In this document: positions 1 to 8,058 of the stretch, in pieces
Position numbering within the stretch: the first letter of the stretch is position 1
Layout of the letters: the number at the start of each line of letters is the position of its first letter
DNA from: Butyrivibrio sp. YAB3001
Lineage (GTDB): Bacteria; Bacillota; Clostridia; Lachnospirales; Lachnospiraceae
Reading direction: 5' to 3'
Length of the DNA: 64,000 bases
Assembly (NCBI RefSeq): GCF_900112195.1
Contig: NZ_FOKR01000003.1
Coordinates: 1-64,000 of the forward strand
Translations under genes and position numbers: made by a program
Notes under the pieces: generated by a model
What the model was told of the DNA's origin: nothing
Databases searched by the model: none
The model's input: only the letters and a program-made list of their open reading frames with translations

Positions 1-96
1 GCAATTGTGAGCACAAAAGCAACTGTTATTATACTATGCAGCTATATTATCATTCAAGATTTTTTCGCTAATGATACAATGTCTGATTCACATTTC

Positions 97-144
97 ATAC
101 CATTTTAAAATTTCATCTTGCCAAAATAATAATGAAAATGGTAT
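97..144. repeat. Inverted repeat upstream of the Rpn gene
   Basis: A perfect 10-base inverted repeat, ATACCATTTT at 97-106 and AAAATGGTAT at 135-144, lies about 100 bases upstream of the Rpn start. It could be an operator or a transcript hairpin. No T-run follows, so it is not an obvious terminator. Confidence 0.4.
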
Positions 145-173
145 ACTCATTTTCGTGCTCCATTCAGAGCAGG

Positions 174-191
174 ATGTCACATTCGTGACAT
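174..191. promoter_or_regulatory. 18-bp perfect palindrome in the Rpn leader
   Basis: ATGTCAC at 174-180, four bases ATTC, then GTGACAT at 185-191. The palindrome sits about 50 bases before the Rpn start codon. It may be a protein operator or a leader hairpin. Which regulator would bind cannot be told from the sequence. Confidence 0.4.
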
Positions 192-239
192 AGTCAGCGA
201 TTTCGCTGCATTTTCCAATTTTTTTTGAAAGGATTTTTA

Positions 240-1253
240 ATGAACAAAAGTAAACTCAACAATCGTTCCTATCAGAACGCAACAGGAACAATCGAATTCT
301 CACTCACCAGTGATCTGGTTCTTCACTACGTAATGCAGCAGTCAAAACGCGCATTGATACGGCTTGTATGCTCTCTCAAGGGTATAAAGATTTCAGACGT
401 GCTCGACATTAAGGTTGAAAACCCAATTGACCTTAATTCCCTAAAAAAAGAAACAGTCATGGATTTAAAGCTTCTGCTTAATAATGGAGAAATACTGAAC
501 ATTGAACTACAGATGTATACAGATAAATACTGGATTCCAAGGTCTGTACTTTACCTATGCAGAGCCTATGATTGCATAAAAGAAGGTGATAATTACTCCC
601 TTTTAAAGCCTACAACACATTTTTGTATAACCAACCAGGATTTATTCCTTGACAGTCCGGAATTCTATTCAAAATTTATGCTACTGAACACAAAGACATT
701 TAAACCTTATACTAAAAATATAGCTCTTAACGTGCTACAATTAAATCACACAGAACTTGCAACTGATGATGATATTGCTAACGACCTTGTTTATTGGGCC
801 AAGTTATTTAATGCCACGACATGGGAAGAATTTAGAGTTCTTGCCAAGGATAATGAAGCTATCGAGGAGGTGGGGAACTTGATTTATACAATAAATACTG
901 ATGATCAGACCAGGGAAATTCTGGAAGGACAGCGACGTTATCGCGAACAGAGTGCTTCGCAGTACGTTGCCGGATATACTGACGCGGAAGAAAAGCTCAA
1001 CCCCATTATTGAGGAGCAAGGCAAAATGTTAGCAGATAATGCTGATACAATGGCTAAGCAGAAAGAAACTATTGCCCAAAAGAATGAAACAATTGCTCAG
1101 AAGGATCAGACAATTGCCGATATGAACGCAACTATCACTAATAAAGATCAGACCATTTCTGATATGAACGCAACTATCACTAATAAATATCAGACCATTT
1201 CTGATATGAACGCAATTTTACAGAAGTACAAAGAAAAATATGGTGAACTATGA
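240..1253 (+). CDS. Rpn-family recombination-promoting nuclease / PD-(D/E)XK putative transposase
   Basis: The protein matches the Rpn/PDDEXK_2 family, whose members cut DNA and promote recombination in a RecA-independent way. The N-terminal half carries the family pattern TSDLVLHYVM, then a D-x(n)-ExQ core visible as VMDLKLLLNNGEILNIELQM. The C-terminal ~80 residues form a coiled coil made of near-identical 14-residue units (DQTIADMNATITNK-like), a low-complexity tail often variable in this family. An in-frame TTG at 225 is possible, but ATG 240 has GAAAGGA at a good distance and is preferred. It is monocistronic and followed by a double-hairpin terminator. A second, unrelated copy of the family is at 45134. 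The family call is fairly sure; activity is not shown. Confidence 0.8.
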   Translation: MNKSKLNNRSYQNATGTIEFSLTSDLVLHYVMQQSKRALIRLVCSLKGIKISDVLDIKVENPIDLNSLKKETVMDLKLLLNNGEILNIELQMYTDKYWIPRSVLYLCRAYDCIKEGDNYSLLKPTTHFCITNQDLFLDSPEFYSKFMLLNTKTFKPYTKNIALNVLQLNHTELATDDDIANDLVYWAKLFNATTWEEFRVLAKDNEAIEEVGNLIYTINTDDQTREILEGQRRYREQSASQYVAGYTDAEEKLNPIIEEQGKMLADNADTMAKQKETIAQKNETIAQKDQTIADMNATITNKDQTISDMNATITNKYQTISDMNAILQKYKEKYGEL

Positions 1254-1284
1254 TTTTTCCAAATAAAATCACTCGATGATTATC

Positions 1285-1341
1285 AAAAAAACGTACCGGC
1301 GAATCGGTGGTTATCACCCAATACTCGCTGGTACGTTTTTA
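1285..1341 (+). terminator. Double-hairpin terminator, dispersed element copy 1
   Basis: The outer stem pairs CGTACCGGCGA (1292-1302) with TCGCTGGTACG (1324-1334) with one mismatch. An inner GGTG/CACC hairpin sits in the loop, and TTTTT follows. The same architecture recurs at 24541-24591, and half of it at 3391-3414. Confidence 0.75.
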
Positions 1342-1413
1342 TTTAAAATTATTAAAAGAGTGTGTCAAGTTAAGTGTGTAAGTTTTTTTATTTTATTAAG
1401 GTTAACAAAGGTA

Positions 1414-1953
1414 TTACTTTGATACCCTTGTTTTAATGTCTTCGATGATTTCCAAGACTTTGTTTTCTGTACGGATAATCTCATTTTCATCAATGGCAGT
1501 CTCTGGAAGATGGTCTACGACAAATCCAGATACCTTAAGAGATAAATTTGAAAAAATCCTATTACAAACAGCATATGAAGAGCCTGCGATAATGCTGATA
1601 ACATCAGCTAATTCAAGCTTTTTTAAAACCAACTGTATAAGCAGATCATCAGCATTGATCAGAGAGCCTAATAATTCAGTATTGCTTGTATAAGGTTGTT
1701 TTTCTTTATTCTGCAAATGCCAGTCACTGATTTTTCGTTTAAGTAGTGCATTTCTATCTAGCAGTTCATCGATAGACACATCAAAGTATTCAGATAAAGT
1801 GCAGAGCATTTCTATGTCTGGGATAGCATTTCCACTTTCCCATTTGGAAATGGTACTCTCTGAGACACCGATGTCGCTTGCCAAAGCCGCCTGTGTTATG
1901 TTGTGAGATTTTCTTAGCTCTTTTAGTCTGTATTTTAAAACTTCCTCAACCAT
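1414..1953 (-). CDS. XRE-family transcriptional regulator
   Basis: Residues ~7-60 form a Cro/C1-type helix-turn-helix: LKELRKSHNITQAALASDIG followed by SESTISKWESGNAIPDIEML. The remaining ~115 residues are a helical domain without a recognisable family. The reading frame opens at 1968, but the ATG at 1953 has AGAGG seven bases upstream and is the better start. It stands alone, convergent with the Rpn gene and in the same direction as the flavodoxin-like gene 130 bases upstream, which it might regulate. Targets are unknown. Confidence 0.85.
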   Translation of the reverse strand: MVEEVLKYRLKELRKSHNITQAALASDIGVSESTISKWESGNAIPDIEMLCTLSEYFDVSIDELLDRNALLKRKISDWHLQNKEKQPYTSNTELLGSLINADDLLIQLVLKKLELADVISIIAGSSYAVCNRIFSNLSLKVSGFVVDHLPETAIDENEIIRTENKVLEIIEDIKTRVSK

Positions 1954-2080
1954 ATGAATACCTCTCATAACTCAAGTATAACCTATATTTTTCAGTGTTT
2001 CACTTGATTTGTATTCATTTTTCTTTCTTATAATGAATTACTAAGCGGTAACCCGATGGTGGCGATGCCAAATGCTATTT

Positions 2081-2632
2081 TTATCTGCCAATCACTGCTG
2101 CTTTTACAAACTTGGTTATATCATCAACAGCTTTTTCAACTGTCAGCAAGTCACCATTAATACTTTTTTTGCCGAACTTTTTGGCGGACAAGAAAAGTAT
2201 ATCTGGGTTACTCTCTGTTTGATAAGCCAGTGCTTTTATAAAATTTTCTTCATTAGTATTGCTGAGAACAATACAGCGTTTAGGAACATGTAGATACGCA
2301 CCAAGAATTTCTGGTCTGCATTGAAAATAACACTGGCTACGTTCATTAAAAATAAAGTAATTCGCACATGGGTAATCACAGTAGTTAGGCAAAATAAAAT
2401 AGGCCACATCGCTTTGAGTAATTGTTTCTAAAAGTTTGAATTCCATGTCATCAATATATGCGCAAGCTTCACGCTCTTTGAAACACTCATAATTGCATCT
2501 GCCACATGCACGAATTTCAAACTCTGAAAAATCATACAACACCGACTCTGAATTCATTGTTTGAATCAGTTTCCCTATCTGAGCGCAGTTTCCGTTAGGC
2601 CTTGAACTGAATGATATTATTGTTGTTTTCAT
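2081..2632 (-). CDS. Flavodoxin-like NAD(P)H-dependent oxidoreductase (FMN reductase family)
   Basis: The N-terminus has the flavodoxin-fold phosphate-binding loop (FSSRPNGNCAQIGKLI) after the first beta strand. A cysteine motif CGRCNYEC at ~residues 43-50 resembles the iron-sulfur flavoprotein and multimeric flavodoxin WrbA groups, and a CDYPCAN segment near residue 109 sits where the FMN isoalloxazine contact usually is. Length (183 aa) is normal for the family. AAGGA lies eight bases before ATG 2632. The substrate is unknown. The cysteines may bind metal or a cluster, but the full four-Cys cluster motif is not certain. Confidence 0.75.
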   Translation of the reverse strand: MKTTIISFSSRPNGNCAQIGKLIQTMNSESVLYDFSEFEIRACGRCNYECFKEREACAYIDDMEFKLLETITQSDVAYFILPNYCDYPCANYFIFNERSQCYFQCRPEILGAYLHVPKRCIVLSNTNEENFIKALAYQTESNPDILFLSAKKFGKKSINGDLLTVEKAVDDITKFVKAAVIGR

Positions 2633-2680
2633 ATGATGTATCCTTAATCATTTATTAGATTGTTAAGAGTAATAAGTAAT

Positions 2681-2812
2681 TTAAAAGGGAAGACCAGCGG
2701 GATCTTTAAGAAACTCCTCATCAAGAATAAGACCACTACTTTCGGAGCAGTTATCATGTTTGTCCCCTCCATAATAATTTAGCGCAAATTTACGGGCTTC
2801 ATCAGGGGACAT
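2681..2812 (-). pseudogene. Small ORF, probable gene remnant
   Basis: A 43-codon frame begins MSPDEARKFALNYYGG and ends at TAA 2681-2683. The coding sense appears to continue upstream of the ATG (codons reading IHLHSPQG) until a stop. The putative ribosome site CAAGGA touches the ATG with no spacer. This suggests the 3' end of a broken gene rather than a functional small protein. I do not recognise the family. It lies between the flavodoxin-like gene and IS256 remnants, a region full of debris. Confidence 0.4.
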
Positions 2813-2883
2813 TCCTTGGGGCGAGTGCAGATGTATTCTTCATCTTGATAAACTTCATCGATGGTGCTCCTTAATAAGCATTA

Positions 2884-3108
2884 TCAGTATTTTTCGTAAC
2901 GCATAATACGTTTTTGTATAACTTCATCCATTGCAAGCTGGTTTCTGACAAGCGCCCAGTTGAATACCGGACGATTATTCCATTTCTTGTAAAGCTCAGT
3001 AATACGAAGGCACAAAGCTTTTAAAACAGAATCTTCGCTAGGGAATGATCCCTTCTTGGTGACTTTTCTGAAGCTGGAATTAACAGATTCAATGGCATTT
3101 GTCGTGCT
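2884..3108 (-). pseudogene. IS256-family transposase, C-terminal fragment (minus strand)
   Basis: Translating 3108 down to the stop at 2884-2886 gives a 74-residue tail starting STTNAIESVNSSFRKV and ending MRYEKY. The TTNAIES-N-S-FRK motif is diagnostic of the IS256/Mutator-like transposase C-terminus, just before the end of the catalytic domain. The N-terminal ~330 residues are absent. The fragment begins at the same codon as the opposing fragment at 3113, so the two meet at an inverted junction. Confidence 0.8.
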
Positions 3109-3133
3109 ATAAAGATATCGTCATAGCACGACT
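3099..3133. repeat. Inverted junction between two transposase fragments
   Basis: GTCGTGCTAT (3101-3110) and ATAGCACGAC (3122-3131) are perfect inverted copies around a 11-base centre. They encode the same transposase residues (YRHSTTN-like) on opposite strands, so this is a point where two related IS256-type genes were joined head to head. Confidence 0.6.
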
Positions 3134-3331
3134 AACGCGATTAAAAGCCTGAATTCATGCTATCGCAGACTGAACAAGCAAAGAGCTGTATTTCCTAGCC
3201 CTCAGGCGCTGATGAAGGCTCTTTATCTTGCTACATTTGAGGTTACCAAGAAGTGGATCATGCCAATCAGAAACTGGGGTAGAGTTCGCGGTGAACTTTC
3301 AATCATGTATCCTGGCAGACTTTCAGATTAA
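3113..3331 (+). pseudogene. IS256-family transposase, C-terminal fragment (plus strand)
   Basis: An open frame from 3113 to TAA 3329-3331 encodes 72 residues with the classic IS256 tail: HSTTNAIKSLNSCYRRLNK, then QALMKALYLATFEVTKKW and PIRNWGRVRGELSIMY. The sequence is well conserved to its natural C-terminus, so it is a fairly recent fragment. It differs clearly from the minus-strand fragment, so the two come from different IS256 subtypes. No start codon or N-terminal part is present. Confidence 0.85.
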
Positions 3332-3385
3332 CGATTTAAACCTCTATCTCATTTGGAATAGATGTTATTCGTGCAAATAGCTATT

Positions 3386-3414
3386 ATCGCCAAAGCTTAA
3401 CTGGTACGTTTTAT
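3386..3414. repeat. Half copy of the dispersed GGTACGTT hairpin element
   Basis: TCGCCAAAG followed by CTGGTACGTTTTA matches the right half of the terminator-like elements at 1285 and 24541. The left half is missing and IS256 debris lies next to it, so the copy was probably truncated by rearrangement. Confidence 0.5.
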
Positions 3415-3457
3415 TATAATTATAAAAATGCTATTATATTTTAGCGTTATATGTGCA

Positions 3458-4315
3458 TTACTTTTTAGTTACCTTTATAGTATATAATTCTCCCCAAATT
3501 GGAACATTATAAGTATAATTTGAATTTGTTATGATTATATAAGCTGTTTCTCCCTTTTTCATTTTTTTGGAAAATGTAGTCCTTGTCATCACGCTTTCTT
3601 TCTTTTTTAACTCATCCCCATCTTGATTATAGAAATACATATTCCAACCATAGCCTATACTTTCTCCTGTCGTATAACTGAATGTAAATCTATAAGTGCC
3701 ATTTTCAGGCGCTTTGAACTGAAAATAATCCTCATCACTTCCATCCATTATTATTCCGGAATTATTCTTATTCAAAGCAAGTGCACTGGCTTTAACAAAA
3801 TTATCATTTTTTTCCACTTCCATATATGGTGATTTTGTCTCAACAGCCCAGATCAAGTACTCATCATATTTATCAGCATATGTATTAGCGTATCCTCTTG
3901 TTTCAACTTTTAAATAGTATGTTGTCCCTTTTTTAAAGTTCAATTTAAATGTAGTTGTAACATTATCTATGAGACTATCTTCCCATAATAGTCTATTATT
4001 TGAATCATAAACATATAATGAAAGATGTCTATAATTCTTTTTTATTCTAGAGATATTGAACTGAACATAACCCTTTTCAGTAGACTTGTATTTATAATAA
4101 TCTGAATTTGAATATGAATTATTTTCCACTCTTCCCTGAACATATTTCTTAACCGGAATTTTGGTGGCTGAATTAAAATTATGGTTCTTGCCTTTCACAT
4201 CAGATATTTTTCCGGTAGGTTTTCCAGTTGCAGCATAGGAAGTTATGCTGTTACAGTTTAAAGAAATCAAAACAAACACAGACAACAGTAACAAAATTTT
4301 TTTTAGCTTTTTCAT
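3458..4315 (-). CDS. Secreted protein with two PPC-like beta-sandwich domains
   Basis: A clear Sec signal peptide spans residues ~1-29 (KKLKKILLLLSVFVLISL, cleavage after SYA-ATG or near). Two repeats of ~110 residues follow. Each starts near an N/E-x-N-D/F-x-x-A motif (HNFNSATKIP; EKNDNFVKASALAL) and contains DYYKYKSTEKGYVQF or DEDYFQFKAPENGTYRF, then a K-KGTTYYLKV or KKGETAYIII strand. This matches bacterial pre-peptidase C-terminal (PPC) domains, which usually accompany secreted enzymes as binding or chaperone modules; here no catalytic domain is attached. It is the most downstream member of the minus-strand cell-surface gene block. Function unknown. Confidence 0.65.
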   Translation of the reverse strand: MKKLKKILLLLSVFVLISLNCNSITSYAATGKPTGKISDVKGKNHNFNSATKIPVKKYVQGRVENNSYSNSDYYKYKSTEKGYVQFNISRIKKNYRHLSLYVYDSNNRLLWEDSLIDNVTTTFKLNFKKGTTYYLKVETRGYANTYADKYDEYLIWAVETKSPYMEVEKNDNFVKASALALNKNNSGIIMDGSDEDYFQFKAPENGTYRFTFSYTTGESIGYGWNMYFYNQDGDELKKKESVMTRTTFSKKMKKGETAYIIITNSNYTYNVPIWGELYTIKVTKK

Positions 4316-4431
4316 TCATTTTCTCCATTTCTATTAAAATACTCATTTTTCAATGATATTACTATACTTCTGCAAATGCTTTCCGGAATACAATAATCCA
4401 ATCAGCACCTGAACATCCTTCTTTTTCCTCT

Positions 4432-5823
4432 TTACTCAACCCATGCTGAGTCCAATATTTTCTGTCTATATGTGCTGATAATTTTTACCATTGCATCTGA
4501 CAACTGAATATTGTACTGAGTCTCGGGATCCCAGAAATTTATTGAATAATGATATCCATTTTTATGATCTATCTCACCATATAGCTCATCTTCAGGAGCA
4601 TCACTATTCTCATAAACTGAATCGCTACATTTTTCAGCTTGGCACAGATATTCGTTGTTCATCCCCATACCTGTAACATAATATGCTTTATTTACAAGTC
4701 CGGAATTATAAAGTGGTTCTTTGGTTGTTACTTCAAGCTCACTTGGAAGATAAAAATGTATACCAAATTCTTCATCAACATATTCTTTAACGCTGATGTC
4801 TCCCCAGATTTCCGTAGTGCTATCAGATGAGTCTTCTTCAGCCTCGTCTGTATCATCTGATTCAGCATTATTATCTACTGAATTATCATCAACTATATAG
4901 TTTTCATGATTCAAACCTAAATCCTCGTAAGATACACCACTTGAAACAAAGGACATTTCAACAGAATCACATTCTCCAGTAGATAAATCGATATAAAAAT
5001 GATAGTTGTATATATACGGATAATAACAAGTTTGAAAATACTCTCTGCTAAAACCATATTCAGATACTACACTCAAATCATACCCCGAATGTCCTTGAAG
5101 TCCTGTCCAATCGCTGTATGTCCATGTATTCGGTCTACTTCCTGCTCCGAAGGGAGTAATAGAATCTCCGATATACTCACTTCCATTCTCATACCCTTCA
5201 AAGAGTGATTCTATATTATCGAAATTGATATCTTTACCATCACTTCTTATACCACCAGCATAATAAACTGTTCCTGGATAATTCCATGATTGAATATAGT
5301 TTAGACGACAATCATCAATTTTGATCTTTGCATTACCATAATCAATAGTATTTGCAAAATGAAATACCAAATAGTTTTTTCCGTCAAGCTTTAAGGTAAT
5401 ACGTTCCTGTTCCGGAACATATTTATCGTATTCTTCCCATTCATACCTACTTGCTTCGCTGCTTTCGTTTATTATTTTGTTCACATCAGCAAATGTCATT
5501 GAATGAAGCTGAAAAATCATATCTTTTCCAACTTGCACTTTTCCATCTGTATATGACGCATTTATTATCTCTGGAAGTGGCTCAAAATCAGATGAATACA
5601 TATTTTCATCAGTTTCGTTACCAGTTTGTTCCTCTGAATTTAAATCCTTTTCAAGCTCAGAAGCAATCTCATTTAGAACTTCTTTATCTTCATCAGTTAA
5701 TTCATTCTCAAAAAACTCATTGATTTCTTTCTCTGTCTGATCAACCTTATTATTACCTCCACAGGCAGATAAAAGCATAAGAGACATGCTCATTATGCAC
5801 GTAATTAAAATTCTTTTTTTCAT
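4432..5823 (-). CDS. Lipoprotein of unknown function (463 aa)
   Basis: A lipoprotein signal peptide (MKKRILITCIMSMSLMLL then lipobox LSAC) directs it to the membrane outer face. A Glu/Asp-rich linker follows, then two globular parts separated by an acidic linker rich in D, E and S near residues ~320-345. I recognise no catalytic motif. A GTG at 5847 would add eight residues ahead of the signal, but ATG 5823 places the signal peptide normally. The neighbouring genes are also exported proteins, suggesting one envelope-linked operon. Confidence 0.7.
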   Translation of the reverse strand: MKKRILITCIMSMSLMLLSACGGNNKVDQTEKEINEFFENELTDEDKEVLNEIASELEKDLNSEEQTGNETDENMYSSDFEPLPEIINASYTDGKVQVGKDMIFQLHSMTFADVNKIINESSEASRYEWEEYDKYVPEQERITLKLDGKNYLVFHFANTIDYGNAKIKIDDCRLNYIQSWNYPGTVYYAGGIRSDGKDINFDNIESLFEGYENGSEYIGDSITPFGAGSRPNTWTYSDWTGLQGHSGYDLSVVSEYGFSREYFQTCYYPYIYNYHFYIDLSTGECDSVEMSFVSSGVSYEDLGLNHENYIVDDNSVDNNAESDDTDEAEEDSSDSTTEIWGDISVKEYVDEEFGIHFYLPSELEVTTKEPLYNSGLVNKAYYVTGMGMNNEYLCQAEKCSDSVYENSDAPEDELYGEIDHKNGYHYSINFWDPETQYNIQLSDAMVKIISTYRQKILDSAWVE

Positions 5824-5887
5824 ATTATTTATCCAATGTGTTCCCACACACTAATCCTTTCATATTCGATTTATTAACTTATTAAAA

Positions 5888-6535
5888 TTATTCATTGTTA
5901 GCACTGAAAAAATACTGAGAATCAGGATGATCTCCTACTCCTGCATAATCACCAAGATTCCAAGTAAATGTCTCTTCTGAGTATTTATCCATCATTTCAT
6001 TCAAATATTTCTTGTCAAAATAGCCAACATAATATGCAGCGCCATTATATGATTCAGGGCAAATAAGTGTTTCGGTGAATGTATAGACATTATTAGCATA
6101 GTCATATAATGGTTCATCCTTGTAATAAATATCAAATGTTTTTCCATCAGATGTTATTTGACGTGGCAATGAAAAGTCTATATTTCCATTTTCATCAGCC
6201 ACGCTGTGAAAAATAGCACCAGTATCCCGATCAAAAACTATATCACGCCAACTAATCTCGGCATCAGTTTTTTGACTTGTATCAAGAACCAACTTGAAAA
6301 CAACTTTCTTCATTCCGGGCTCAACATCATCTGTTGATTCGGATATCGAAACGCTAAATGGTACATCTACCATACCTGTATCAACTTCGCCATCATTCTG
6401 AGAAGTATGTAATATATAATTTCCTTGCTCCGAAATTGTAAAACCATTTTCATTAAACCAACTATTCTTATTTAATCCACATGCTGTAACCAAGCATATA
6501 CATGCGGTAATCATTGTTATAACTGTTCTTTTCAC
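5888..6535 (-). CDS. Lipoprotein of unknown function (~215 aa)
   Basis: The frame is open from a TTG at 6571, but GTG 6535 has GAGG (6544-6547) at a good distance and gives a compact lipoprotein signal (KRTVITMITACICLVTACG, lipobox VTAC). A start further upstream would put hydrophilic residues before it. The mature part looks like a beta-rich extracellular domain; no catalytic or binding motif was recognised. In the repaired frame the upstream surface-protein gene ends at 6552, right before this ribosome site, so the two are probably co-transcribed. Confidence 0.65.
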   Translation of the reverse strand: MKRTVITMITACICLVTACGLNKNSWFNENGFTISEQGNYILHTSQNDGEVDTGMVDVPFSVSISESTDDVEPGMKKVVFKLVLDTSQKTDAEISWRDIVFDRDTGAIFHSVADENGNIDFSLPRQITSDGKTFDIYYKDEPLYDYANNVYTFTETLICPESYNGAAYYVGYFDKKYLNEMMDKYSEETFTWNLGDYAGVGDHPDSQYFFSANNE

Positions 6536-6551
6536 CTTTATATCCTCTACT

Positions 6552-6701
6552 TCAAACATTTTCTTGAACAATATCTACTTTCTTATATCGTCTAGTAGCT
6601 CGACATCCTGCAATCAAGCAGCAAATACAAGCTATCAACGCAGCACCACCAATAATAGTAGTTTTATTGAGAGCGGAAATTTCTGGGGAAGAATAATACT
6701 T
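6552..6701 (-). other. Out-of-frame membrane anchor of the upstream surface protein
   Basis: In the frame ending at TGA 6552-6554 the minus strand encodes KYYSSPEISALNK, a ~20-residue hydrophobic helix (TTIIGGAALIACICCLIAG) and a basic tail (RATRRYKK). That is a typical C-terminal anchor. It connects to the frame of the gene at 6635-7465 if one A is restored in the AAA run at 6700-6702. Confidence 0.65.
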
Positions 6702-7465
6702 TCCAGCACTTCTCCGCAAGTAATGCAGCTAATAGTCTGCTCACCTTCAGAAAAAGCTCTAGGCTTCTTTGAAATCACAGCTTCTCCTTCAGAATGGCCA
6801 AGTGCCGGAATACTTTCCTTATATGAATCTCCACATGTAGTACATGTGTAAGTATCAGTTCCGTCAGCAATACAGGTTGGATCCACAGTTACTTTTTCGT
6901 AACTGTGTCCTACTGCAGGAAGCACCTCTTCATAAGAATCTCCGCAGACTGAGCATGTGAATGTATCAAAACCTTCTGATATACATGTTGACTCAGTTGT
7001 AGTCTTTTCATAAGCATGGTCGATAGGACCTGATATTTCCTCAGTTTTGGTCTTGCCAGTAAGTGAATTCTTGTACTCTACAGTAGTTCCTTTAGTGCAA
7101 GTAGCCTCTGTCCTTGAGGCTTCCTCCCAGGCTGCATCTATCTGCTCTTGAGTATACTTGGGAGTTTTCTTCTTATATGGATTTGCTTCAGGCGGTAAGC
7201 CAAGACTTTCCAATACCTGAGGGATTCCGACTGCAATATGTTCTTCACTCCATCCCTGTTCTCTGAGCCATTGGATACAATTGTTCAGACGTACATATGG
7301 ATCATCCGGAATTTCATATTCACTATAAATAACTGGAGCGCCAGGGCTACATTCCTGAACTTTAACCCATCCTTTTTTTGCTTGAACATTTAATGCAGGA
7401 CAGATAACCAATGCGCAACAAATACATGCTAAACACGATAATACTTTCAATGAATTCTTTTTCAT
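6635..7465 (-). CDS. Secreted Cys-repeat surface protein, C-terminus frameshifted
   Basis: Signal peptide at the N-terminus (MKKNSLKVLSCLACICCALV, cleavage near VQA-KKG). After a helical region with two short amphipathic segments come three Cys repeats of ~38 residues with the pattern C-x(4)-G-x(4)-TC-x2-CG-(E/D)-x-(Y/L)-x-E, each ending PAxGHSYEK-like. Such repeats are common in clostridial cell-surface proteins. The annotated frame ends in an unnatural FPLSIKLLLLVVLR. The expected anchor helix and basic tail are intact in the next frame to 6552, implying a one-base loss at about 6700. ATG 7465 has AGGGA upstream; the frame is open to 7498 but those codons precede the signal peptide. Confidence 0.7.
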   Translation of the reverse strand: MKKNSLKVLSCLACICCALVICPALNVQAKKGWVKVQECSPGAPVIYSEYEIPDDPYVRLNNCIQWLREQGWSEEHIAVGIPQVLESLGLPPEANPYKKKTPKYTQEQIDAAWEEASRTEATCTKGTTVEYKNSLTGKTKTEEISGPIDHAYEKTTTESTCISEGFDTFTCSVCGDSYEEVLPAVGHSYEKVTVDPTCIADGTDTYTCTTCGDSYKESIPALGHSEGEAVISKKPRAFSEGEQTISCITCGEVLESIILPQKFPLSIKLLLLVVLR

Positions 7466-7504
7466 TACATTATTCCCTATAATTCTCACAACACACAAAC
7501 AACA

Positions 7505-7954
7505 TTACGCTTCTGCCAAATACTTCCTGGCGTTGAAATATCCCATCAGTACATGAATACCTGTTATTGCTACTCCAACCATTAGAACGAATACATAAGC
7601 TGTAACTATATACGAAATAACCGCTCCCCAGAAGCAATAACCCAAAACGCAAGCTGCTATGATTGAATGGAAATCTTTACCCATTTTCCATCCCTTCTTC
7701 GCAGAGTAAGGTATCAATTTAAGAAGATACATTATCTTATCAATGCCAATCAGCCACCAGATCAAAGCTATTAGAGCAACCAGTATCACTGCCCAAATTG
7801 ATGATTCAGAAAATTCTATCTTACCAATCAAAAATATAGGTGCAAAGGAAAGTGCAAAAGCAATTACAATCTTAATCAGCCTCTTCACAAAACCATCAAC
7901 ATACTCCTGTGCCATTGCATTACTTGTTATTTCTTTTCCAATAATCTTTCTCAT
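7505..7954 (-). CDS. Small integral membrane protein
   Basis: 149 residues with about four hydrophobic helices: LIKIVIAFALSFAPIFLIG, SSIWAVILVALIALIWWLIG, SIIAACVLGYCFWGAVISYI and VFVLMVGVAITGIHVLMGY. No family is recognised. GAGG precedes ATG 7954. It leads the exported-protein block and begins 104 bases after the last kinase gene on the same strand. No terminator is visible in that gap, so it could still belong to the kinase/chaperone operon. Confidence 0.65.
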   Translation of the reverse strand: MRKIIGKEITSNAMAQEYVDGFVKRLIKIVIAFALSFAPIFLIGKIEFSESSIWAVILVALIALIWWLIGIDKIMYLLKLIPYSAKKGWKMGKDFHSIIAACVLGYCFWGAVISYIVTAYVFVLMVGVAITGIHVLMGYFNARKYLAEA

Positions 7955-8058
7955 TTTTGTAAACCTCTTTCTATGAACTAAAACAATAATTACTTGATGA
8001 AAATATCTTAGCTCATCCTCGAGGTCGTTTTTTTAAGTAAACTTTACAATTTAAAATT

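Noticed and set aside
1090..1215. Short direct repeats in the first Rpn gene
   Set aside because: They are codons of a coiled-coil tail, in frame, without spacers.
2884..3331. An intact IS element
   Set aside because: Only two opposed transposase C-termini; no N-terminal coding region or terminal repeats.
3113..3331. A real gene on the plus strand
   Set aside because: No start codon or ribosome site; sequence is a transposase tail.
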